Assembly (NCBI GenBank): GCA_041879425.1
Contig: CP090855.1
Coordinates: 496,001 to 560,000 of the forward strand
Source of the DNA: Vibrio pomeroyi
Lineage (GTDB): Bacteria > Pseudomonadota > Gammaproteobacteria > Enterobacterales > Vibrionaceae
Reading direction: 5' to 3'
DNA length: 64,000 bases
In this document: one piece after another, positions 25,610 to 32,599 of the stretch
Numbering within the stretch: the first letter of the stretch is position 1
Layout of the letters: the number at the start of each line of letters is the position of its first letter
Program-made: the position numbers and the translations under genes
Notes under the pieces: generated by a model
What the model was told of the DNA's origin: nothing
Seen by the model: the letters and a program-made list of their open reading frames with translations, nothing else
The model's database searches: none

Positions 25610-26122
25610 TTAAACAAGGTCAGCCATAACCGTTACTGATGCTTGAACAGTAGTTCCACCTACTTCAGCTTCAGGTAATACAGCAGTCTGCTTAACTTTA
25701 GTTGAAATAGTTTCTACAGAAGAAACAACATCACCAACGAGCACTGGTGCACCATTTACATCAATTTCAACAGCTTGACCCGGGTTTGCGATACCGTCAT
25801 AAGTTACTGTTGCATCAACTAGAGTCCAGTTAGCTGCAGCTAATGCACCAACAACAGGAGTTGCTGCATCACCATCGTTTAGGTGAGACTCAAGTACGAT
25901 AGTATCTGATTCAAACACACCGTCTGTGCTTGGAGTAATAGTACCGTTAAGCGCTGTTAGATCACCTGCTAGGCCAGTGATGACAAGAGCATCTGATGGG
26001 CTAGTTGTTGGAACAATACCACTCCATAGAACAGTAGCATTTGAAGCTGCGTTAGCACCTGCGCTTGCTGCCATACCCATTAGAAGAACTGATGCTAGTG
26101 CGCTTTTTTTGAAGTTTAACAT
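25610..26122 (-). CDS. Major fimbrial subunit (pilin)
   Basis: 170 residues with a strong ribosome-binding site (AAAGGA) and signal peptide (cleavage about residue 25, ANA-A). The mature protein is small, acidic, Ala/Thr/Val-rich and cysteine-free, starting ASNATVLWSGIVPTT and ending in alternating hydrophobics (VQASVTVMADLV), as expected of donor-strand polymerised pilins. The absence of cysteines and the first-gene position fit alpha-clade major pilins (EcpA/CooA type). It is the first gene of the fimbrial operon and is followed by an attenuator hairpin. The upstream region contains an IS5-type remnant that may supply or disrupt promoter sequence. Confidence 0.82.
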   Translation of the reverse strand: MLNFKKSALASVLLMGMAASAGANAASNATVLWSGIVPTTSPSDALVITGLAGDLTALNGTITPSTDGVFESDTIVLESHLNDGDAATPVVGALAAANWTLVDATVTYDGIANPGQAVEIDVNGAPVLVGDVVSSVETISTKVKQTAVLPEAEVGGTTVQASVTVMADLV

Positions 26123-26349
26123 TTTACTTTCCTTTAAAGATTAAATATTTCGTTAATTAATAATCCCGCACCTGCGTTTAAATTTGTTAACGCTTGTCGG
26201 TGACCGGATGAAGTGAATTATGCGGAACACTGGAAAAGAAATATTGAGCATTTGAAAATTCTATGTAACGAAAATGCCGATTTGATAAAACCATCAACAA
26301 TGAAGATAGCAATACCTACCTTCGTTTTATCTACATCTATAATAAAAGG

Positions 26350-26808
26350 CTGCCCCTTCTCTTGGGGAATAAGCGCAACGGCTCCCTTAATCTTAATAGT
26401 AGTGTGACACGCTCTCATGTCGTAAGCCCCATCACCAGACACCTCAAGGATACTTCGCCGTGTTTGGCTCAGTAAGTTCGGGAGTACTTCTCCATCTGTA
26501 ACCGTTGATAAACTTAGCTCGGCAGCAATGAGTTGATGAGAGCTTGTATCGACTGCAATATAAAGCTTTCGCCAGACTCTACGCTCGCCATAAACCTTAA
26601 GACCAGTAGCATCAATGGCTAGGTGCTGTATCGCTCCTCTCGTTTTAGCTAAATCAATGAACCGACGCGGCCTCCCGCGCTTATTCTGTTTGCTTTTCGC
26701 CCACCCGCCTATTGCCTCTTCATCAATTCAAAAGACCAGAGAACCACGGTTAATGAGTGATTGATTGTATTGCTTCCAGTTGGTTGTTTTGTAACGAGGT
26801 TTAGGCAT
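26350..26808 (-). pseudogene. IS5-family (IS903 group) transposase, decayed
   Basis: Minus-strand reading from an ATG at 26808 gives PKPRYKTTNWKQYNQSLINR, then an in-frame TGA replaces the usual Trp before IDEEAI; after GRPRRFIDLA the text jumps to KTRGAIQHLAIDATGLKVYGE, then to RRVWRKLYIAVDTSSHQLIA, LSLSTVTDGEVLPNLL and VSGDGAYDMRACHTTIKIKG, ending near PQEKGQ. These are the DDE-domain landmarks of IS903-type transposases with at least two internal deletions and the 3' end lost. It cannot be functional. It lies between the pilin gene and the second XRE regulator. Confidence 0.85.
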
Positions 26809-26947
26809 AGGGCAACGAGAGGAAGTGGACGTAGCTGATCAGTTCGTAGATTCTTGATTTAGTTCCACGGAATTACGCAACAAAACCATTGAATAACATA
26901 AACAATCGAACAATACTGATCACAATTGAGATTATCGAGAACAAAGA

Positions 26948-27871
26948 ATGCCACTCACGTTTGCACACTTCATAGAACAAGCAAGAAAGGATCGAGATTT
27001 AACGCAACAGGAGATGCTTGAGTTACTGATCGAGGCAGATCCGACATTGTCTAAGCTCGATCTCACAACGTTTAGTCGCTGGGAACGCGGTGTTACAACG
27101 CCAAAACTGGTAAAGCAATTGCTCATTGCTCGAATTGTGGGGGAAGATGTTGCGTTATTGATTGACCCACAAGAGAAAGGGCCAATTAAGAAAGTTAACC
27201 ATTTCGAAAAAATACAGTCAAGGGTTCGCGACCCATACAGTTCAGACTCAAATGATTTTAAGACGTTCCACTGTGAATCATTAACTGACGAACCAGAACT
27301 TTATAGCAAACTAAGTGTATTTCATAACGATTATTTAGGAATGAAAACGAACCTTTCCGAGCTCAATAACCGGAATATAATGCTTGAAATATTCGTTGAC
27401 GGAACAGGGAAGTTAGTTGGGCACCTCTTCCATGGATACTTAGATACTTCAACGTTACCCTCACAATGCGTCCCAGATAAACTCTCTGACTGTCAATTTA
27501 TCGTCCCGGAGGATCATCAAAGCACCAATTTGACCATGTATATTGTTTCAGCTTTTTGTTCCATGGCTCAGCCAAGAATGGTCATGATTTTAATGATCTT
27601 GAATAGGTTACGACAACATACAAATATCAAAGACTTACAAGTTAACTGCCATGACCAAGAAGGATTTACTCTTTATGACTCAAATTCGGAGTGCGAAATT
27701 ATTGCCAAAGGAGAAGCTATACAATTCGGAGGAGTAAAAGTTTTTGGTAAACACTTTCGCTACGTAAGAATAAAAACAAACCCTGAAAACATTCTGTCAT
27801 CTAAAGTATTTTCAGATATTATTCCATTCACGAATGAATATATCGATTGCTTACTAGACAAGCATCCATAA
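26948..27871 (+). CDS. XRE-type HTH regulator with GNAT-like C-terminal domain (second copy)
   Basis: 307 residues. The N-terminal HTH (residues 5-70) contains LTTFSRWERGVTTPKL, identical over SRWERGVTTP to the regulator at 7973-8833. The C-terminal part (about 100-300) is again GNAT-like: MLEIFVDGTGKLVGHLFHG resembles the central strands, and VMILMILNRLRQHTNIKDLQVNC with EGFTLYDSNSECEI the later ones, with no clear acetyl-CoA pyrophosphate loop. It is divergent from the pilin operon across the IS5 remnant and faces the LruC gene, so it is the best local candidate to control either or both. Confidence 0.8.
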   Translation: MPLTFAHFIEQARKDRDLTQQEMLELLIEADPTLSKLDLTTFSRWERGVTTPKLVKQLLIARIVGEDVALLIDPQEKGPIKKVNHFEKIQSRVRDPYSSDSNDFKTFHCESLTDEPELYSKLSVFHNDYLGMKTNLSELNNRNIMLEIFVDGTGKLVGHLFHGYLDTSTLPSQCVPDKLSDCQFIVPEDHQSTNLTMYIVSAFCSMAQPRMVMILMILNRLRQHTNIKDLQVNCHDQEGFTLYDSNSECEIIAKGEAIQFGGVKVFGKHFRYVRIKTNPENILSSKVFSDIIPFTNEYIDCLLDKHP

Positions 27872-27895
27872 TTACTTTTTAAATTCAAATTTCCG

Positions 27896-27937
27896 CTATT
27901 CGAATAGTAATCGTATCGAACTTTCTATTCGCCATAG
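27896..27937. promoter_or_regulatory. Two CTATTCG-type palindromic boxes upstream of the LruC gene
   Basis: CTATTCGAATAG (27896-27907, a perfect 12-bp palindrome) is followed 29 bases on by CTATTCGCCATAG (27925-27937, near-palindrome). They lie between the XRE regulator stop and the LruC-protein start and look like operator sites, possibly for that regulator. Confidence 0.4.
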
Positions 27938-28069
27938 ACCTGTATTTGCATATTGGCACTCAAATTGAGAGATTAACACTTCAGTAAAAAATAACATTTA
28001 AAATCAATCGTTTAAAAATGGCATGCAACTTGATTAAGTATCTAGACCTTCTATAACAAGGACGTAGAT

Positions 28070-30205
28070 ATGAGAATTACAACGTTAAGTTTGCTATTAA
28101 GCGCGCCACTGGTCGCCAACGCAGCGCCATTCGATACTTGCCCTAGTCAGGCATACCTGTTTCAGTCGAAACCCGTTGAGGTTTGGGGTGTAAACCTTGT
28201 AACAGGGTCAACCACTCTATTGGAAGACGATACCGGTATGAATGCCAATATCAATGGTGTTGGTTTTGATTTCCAGGATCGTTATATTTATGGCTATGAC
28301 ACCACCAACAAACGTCTAGTGCGTCTTGGCCAAGACTTCCAAGCAGAAGTTATCAATACCAGTGGCTTACCAACCGATCACACCTTCTATGTCGGCGATG
28401 TCTACGACCATGTTTACTACCTATATCGCACCGGTAAAGGGCTCTTCACGGTTGATCTATCCCCTCTCGATTCAGATCCTAATGCAACCGTTACAGTCAA
28501 CAAAATCGCAGGCAGTCCAGCAACTGTGAGATTGACTGATTTTGCCTTCCACCCAAGTGATGGCTCTTTATATGGTATCGATAATAACTCTGGTGACTTG
28601 TACCAATTCAACCCAACCACAGGCGCAGAAACCTACATCGGTGATACTGGAGAAACAGGTACGTTCGGTGCAGGTTATTTCGATGTAAACGGCTACTACT
28701 ACGTATCTCGAAATCAAGACGGTAAGATCTACCGTATCAACCTATCTCCAGACAATGCGGCCAATATCGCTGCTGGGATCGTTCCAGCTGTTGAGTTTGT
28801 TTCGAATGGCCCAGCTTCTGGTCAAAACGATGGTGCTCGTTGTGCCAACGCACCTGTTGTTGATGAAGACTCAAACATCGACTTCGGTGACGCACCAGAC
28901 AGCTACCTAACGTTACTGGCGAACAATGGTCCTCGACATGAACTTGATGGCATCACCTGGTTAGGTACAGACGCACCAGATGCTGACCTTGATGGTTACG
29001 TAACACCGCAATCTGATGAAAGTGTTGGTATTGATGACGAGTGGGCAAACGGTGGTATCGGTTTTGTTACCGCACTTGAAGCAGGACTCGATTCAAAAGT
29101 TGTGATTGAAGCTTCAACAACCGGTTACCTTTCAGCTTGGATTGATTGGAACCAAGATGGCAGCTTCGACGGCGCTAATGAGCAAGTATTTACCGACTAC
29201 CAACTGGATGCGGGTGAGAATGACTTGTTCCTAAATGTCGATATCAACGCATTAACAGGTACAACTTGGGCTCGCTTCAGATTCAGCCAACAAACCAATC
29301 TGAGCTACTTTGGCGGTTCAACCTCTGGTGAGGTGGTTGATATTCAAGTCGATGTTCTTAATGACGGTGCCACAGCTCGTTACTTCCCAAGCGCTTCGGG
29401 TTACGCAACCTTGGCGTATGAAGACAATTGGCCTTATAAAGCCGACTACGATATGAATGATGCCGTGATTATGTATCGAATCACAGAAATCTTAAAAGAC
29501 GGAAAAGTTGTAAAATCCACCATCGACGGTCGCCTAGCTGCTGTTGGTGCAACCTATAAAAATGGCTTCGCCGTTCGCTTACCAAACCTTGCTCCAAGCT
29601 CGGTAGACAGCGGAAACTCTTACATGAAACACAATGGTATCTTTACTGACTTAGACATGGAGGACGGACGTAGTGAGGCGATATTTATTGCCGCCGAAGA
29701 TTTAACGTCTAAAACAGAGACATCATGTACCTTCTATCGAACCAGCAACTCATGTAAAGACGACGAACAGTTTTCTTTCCAAATAGGAATCAGCTTATCA
29801 GGCGATGGTATAAGTACTGATACATGGACAGATATGCCTTACGACCCGTTTATCTTTGCAACACCGGGCTACTATCACGGTGAAAATCTACCGCTGCACC
29901 CAGGACGCAGTTGGGAAGTTCACTTGCCAGACCAAGCACCAACCGAGGCCTTTGACACTGTTAACCTATTTGATTCTGGAATCGGTGTTGATGATAGCGA
30001 CCCAGCAACAGGGAAATATTTCAAGACAGCGGAAAACCACCCTTGGGCTCTCATTATCACATCAACAGAAGAGTGGGAATGGCCGCAAGAATACGTGGAT
30101 ATCGTAACTGCTTACCCAGAGTTTAAGCAGTGGGCAGAATCAAGCGGTGAAAATAACCAAACTTGGTTCGCATCACCAGCAGACAACCAATGCTATGTGC
30201 CATAA
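28070..30205 (+). CDS. Secreted LruC-domain protein
   Basis: 711 residues, signal peptide to about residue 18 (ANA-A). Residues about 20-250 form a propeller-like region of short repeats (DUF6923 type: VWGVNLVTGSTTLLEDD, LYQFNPTTGAETYIGDTGETG read in parts). Residues about 270-435 contain FGDAPDSY and YLSAWIDWNQDGSFDGA, the GEVTED/DUF-type Ca-binding module. Residues about 450-700 are the LruC domain with WPYKADYDMNDAVIMYR as its landmark, and end with QTWFASPADNQCYVP. The protein is exported, acidic and Asp-rich, and probably binds calcium; function of LruC proteins is unknown. AAGG precedes the start. A lipoprotein gene follows 11 bases later. Confidence 0.85.
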   Translation: MRITTLSLLLSAPLVANAAPFDTCPSQAYLFQSKPVEVWGVNLVTGSTTLLEDDTGMNANINGVGFDFQDRYIYGYDTTNKRLVRLGQDFQAEVINTSGLPTDHTFYVGDVYDHVYYLYRTGKGLFTVDLSPLDSDPNATVTVNKIAGSPATVRLTDFAFHPSDGSLYGIDNNSGDLYQFNPTTGAETYIGDTGETGTFGAGYFDVNGYYYVSRNQDGKIYRINLSPDNAANIAAGIVPAVEFVSNGPASGQNDGARCANAPVVDEDSNIDFGDAPDSYLTLLANNGPRHELDGITWLGTDAPDADLDGYVTPQSDESVGIDDEWANGGIGFVTALEAGLDSKVVIEASTTGYLSAWIDWNQDGSFDGANEQVFTDYQLDAGENDLFLNVDINALTGTTWARFRFSQQTNLSYFGGSTSGEVVDIQVDVLNDGATARYFPSASGYATLAYEDNWPYKADYDMNDAVIMYRITEILKDGKVVKSTIDGRLAAVGATYKNGFAVRLPNLAPSSVDSGNSYMKHNGIFTDLDMEDGRSEAIFIAAEDLTSKTETSCTFYRTSNSCKDDEQFSFQIGISLSGDGISTDTWTDMPYDPFIFATPGYYHGENLPLHPGRSWEVHLPDQAPTEAFDTVNLFDSGIGVDDSDPATGKYFKTAENHPWALIITSTEEWEWPQEYVDIVTAYPEFKQWAESSGENNQTWFASPADNQCYVP

Positions 30206-30216
30206 GGAGAAACGCT

Positions 30217-30825
30217 ATGACTATTCACAATAAACAATATCGAAAAGCTCATTGCGTTGATTCAAGTCGCAATCTATCTGAGGAAAATCGTATGTCTGCA
30301 CAAAGCACTTGGAATATGAAGAAATCGTTGGCTGTTATTTTAGCTGTCACTCCACTGGTATTGGTTGGTTGTGGAGGCGGCGGTGGTGGAGGCGGCAGTG
30401 CATCGACGCCAACACCAGCAACACCGTCGACTCCTGCTGCGCCTTCAACGCCAGTGACGGGAACGCCTTCTTCAGTGACAAGTGCGGCAGCAACTCCAAC
30501 CTATACGATGAGTGATGTGGTTGTGCCCGATGGCTTTGATTACAGCTCAATTGAGCAATTTGATCTCGACATCGACATCAGTAGCATTTCAACCGCTCGC
30601 TCTTTTGTCACCGTTTATAGCCGTTTTAGCACACGAGATGACTCTACCTTGAAACCGGACTACTCAAGTAAAGTGATTGCAGGCTCGTTAGACAATGGTG
30701 TATTTGCCTCTAACTTTACTGCGCCTGTGAACCACGACTCTCTCTTGGTCGAAATTTGGTTTTACGATGGTCAACCACCATTACAACAAGTGGTATCGAG
30801 CACTGATTCTCAAATCGTTTGGTAA
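30217..30825 (+). CDS. Lipoprotein paired with the LruC protein
   Basis: 202 residues from the ATG at 30217 (AAGGAG 7 bases upstream). A lipobox LVGC occurs inside after MKKSLAVILAVTPLVLVGC, so translation from the ATG at 30292 (AGGA upstream, 26-residue signal) may be the functional form. After the lipid-anchor Cys come a Gly run (eight Gly) and a Thr/Pro/Ala-rich stalk, then a compact strand-rich domain of about 110 residues (FDYSSIEQFDLDIDISSI, SLLVEIWFYDGQPP). Repeated adjacency to LruC proteins would suggest partners; here it is inference from the 11-base gap. Confidence 0.8.
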   Translation: MTIHNKQYRKAHCVDSSRNLSEENRMSAQSTWNMKKSLAVILAVTPLVLVGCGGGGGGGGSASTPTPATPSTPAAPSTPVTGTPSSVTSAAATPTYTMSDVVVPDGFDYSSIEQFDLDIDISSISTARSFVTVYSRFSTRDDSTLKPDYSSKVIAGSLDNGVFASNFTAPVNHDSLLVEIWFYDGQPPLQQVVSSTDSQIVW

Positions 30826-30869
30826 GAAACCTTAGTTAAGAGTTTTTATAACTCATTCCTGATAACTTT

Positions 30870-30898
30870 AAAGTGAGCTGAAATGCTCACTTTTTGTT
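30870..30898 (+). terminator. Terminator of the LruC-lipoprotein operon
   Basis: AAAGTGAGC (30870-30878) and GCTCACTTT (30885-30893) flank a 6-base loop and are followed by TTGTTTG. Confidence 0.85.
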
Positions 30899-31000
30899 TG
30901 GGTTAGAATCTAGAGTGAGTTCATTATTTCTGATTGACTTGATTCACTTTAACGCCGATCTCACTTATATTTTCAAGATAACCTTCAAAGACTTACTCTC

Positions 31001-31315
31001 ATGAAACAGTTAAAAATAGGTCTATTTATCTTAATGTGTGGTGTGGGCGTACTGTTGGCTCTCACCTATTTCCCTTTGACCTCAGAGACAGGACAACGCA
31101 TTCAAGCCAAAGTGATTTCCAACACCCTCACTCAATCACTAGACGGACACAGACGTTACCTCACCGTTCAGACAGAAGATGATCAAGTATTTCGCGTTTC
31201 CATTGCACCCACCACAGACTGCCCTATTGATTCTGTGGTCGCGCTTGATACATTAAACAATCAAATAACCGGACAAAGCAGTTATCAGTTCATCCACTGT
31301 AGAACTGCGCCTTAG
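31001..31315 (+). CDS. Small membrane-anchored hypothetical protein
   Basis: 104 residues, not recognised. One N-terminal hydrophobic helix (residues 6-25, IGLFILMCGVGVLLALTYF) without a clear cleavage site, then a periplasmic domain of about 75 residues with alternating strands (RYLTVQTEDDQVFRVSIAP) and two cysteines (DCPID and FIHCRTAP) likely bridged. It resembles small OB-like exported domains, but I cannot name a family. It lies 34 bases ahead of sseA and may be cotranscribed. Confidence 0.65.
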   Translation: MKQLKIGLFILMCGVGVLLALTYFPLTSETGQRIQAKVISNTLTQSLDGHRRYLTVQTEDDQVFRVSIAPTTDCPIDSVVALDTLNNQITGQSSYQFIHCRTAP

Positions 31316-31349
31316 TCGTCGATATACCACAGTAATAACTACAACAAAA

Positions 31350-32213
31350 ATGGATATAAGAAGAATGAATCAGCCACTCATCTCACCGGAACAGCTTCAA
31401 CAACGTTTGCTAGAAGAAAACAACATTGTAATCCTAGACGCCAGTATCGAATTTCAGATGCCAAGTGAGTCGGAAAAGATCAAAGGACAAATGATTCCTG
31501 GTGCTATTCGTTTTGATTACGACAAAGATTTTTGCAACAAGCATACCTTGCTTCCTCATATGTTCCCTTCCGAAAAACACTTCAACACTCGTGCTCGCGA
31601 AATTGGTATCAATCAAGACAGTACGGTTGTGGTTTACGATAACTCTGGAACCTTTGCTTCGCCTCGTGCGTGGTGGATGTTTATGGCGATGGGGCACAAA
31701 AACGTTTACATCTTAGATGGTGGCCTGCCTGCATGGATCGAAGCGGGTTACGCCACAGAAACTTCGTACAGAACTGAAGCAACACCGGGTAACTTCGAGG
31801 GTCATATCCAAGACAACTACTTTGTCAATGCTCAGCAAATCCATAGTTATTCCGATGATAAGAGTGCAAACATTCTAGATGCACGTTCACAAGCTCGTTT
31901 CGATTCAGAAGTACCAGAGCCACGTGAAGGCTTGCGCAGTGGCCATATTCCAAATTCTATTTGTTTACCCTTCGCACAAGTATTGAATGCAGGCAAATTG
32001 AAATCCCAAGAAGAGCTATCCGACATCTTTTCAACGTTAGCTTTAACCCCCTCTCAACCTATGTTCTTTAGTTGTGGTTCCGGTGTGACGGCCTGCATCA
32101 TTCTACTGGCCGCTAAGCTGGCGGGATACTCAGGCGAAATGGGCGTTTACGACGGCTCATGGACTGAATGGGGTGCTAATGAGCAATTACCTATCGCTGT
32201 GACCAAAAAGTAA
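31350..32213 (+). CDS. sseA: 3-mercaptopyruvate/thiosulfate sulfurtransferase
   Basis: 287 residues, two tandem rhodanese domains (about 15-140 and 160-282). The active-site loop CGSGVTA near residue 242 is the mercaptopyruvate sulfurtransferase signature (thiosulfate rhodanese has CRKGVTA). FDYDKDFCNK, YDNSGTFASPRAWWMF and LDARSQARF are further landmarks. It transfers sulfur from 3-mercaptopyruvate to thiols or cyanide in the cytosol. The ATG at 31350 lacks a clear ribosome-binding site; the ATG at 31365 has TAAGAAG upstream and could be the true start. Confidence 0.93.
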   Translation: MDIRRMNQPLISPEQLQQRLLEENNIVILDASIEFQMPSESEKIKGQMIPGAIRFDYDKDFCNKHTLLPHMFPSEKHFNTRAREIGINQDSTVVVYDNSGTFASPRAWWMFMAMGHKNVYILDGGLPAWIEAGYATETSYRTEATPGNFEGHIQDNYFVNAQQIHSYSDDKSANILDARSQARFDSEVPEPREGLRSGHIPNSICLPFAQVLNAGKLKSQEELSDIFSTLALTPSQPMFFSCGSGVTACIILLAAKLAGYSGEMGVYDGSWTEWGANEQLPIAVTKK

Positions 32214-32258
32214 TTCAACTTCGCTTACTGCCACTGTTAGAATATACTGCGCATGCAT

Positions 32259-32308
32259 AAAGGGCTTACTGTTAGTGATGACTTAACATCTCACTGAGTA
32301 AGCTCTTT
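32259..32308 (+). terminator. Long hairpin 3' of sseA
   Basis: AAAGGGCTTACT (32259-32270) pairs with AGTAAGCTCTTT (32297-32308) with one G-U, and AGTGA/TCACT extends it inside. The following bases GCTTTG are a poor U tract, so termination may be partial. The rest of the gap 32214-32599 is A+T-rich with no other element that I can support. Confidence 0.6.
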
Positions 32309-32599
32309 GCTTTGCGACAACGCTATATTCGTTTGAGACCAAATCTCGATTTGCACTGTTCTTTTATTAATCTGTATAAATTTGCAAAGCATAAATCGTG
32401 AGCAATCATGCACTAACCGTTATTGTTCGTGTGAATGTTAATATTTCACTCAAGAATATTTGTTCGTAGTCGTTACACTATTTAATCATTGATACTTTCA
32501 TCATTGGCGTTTGTATCTTTCATTGCATGAATCACGCTGACGACCCAATAGTTTGTCACTTGCACTCTGTTAGAAGTAGTAACCAACAAAAGGCATCTC

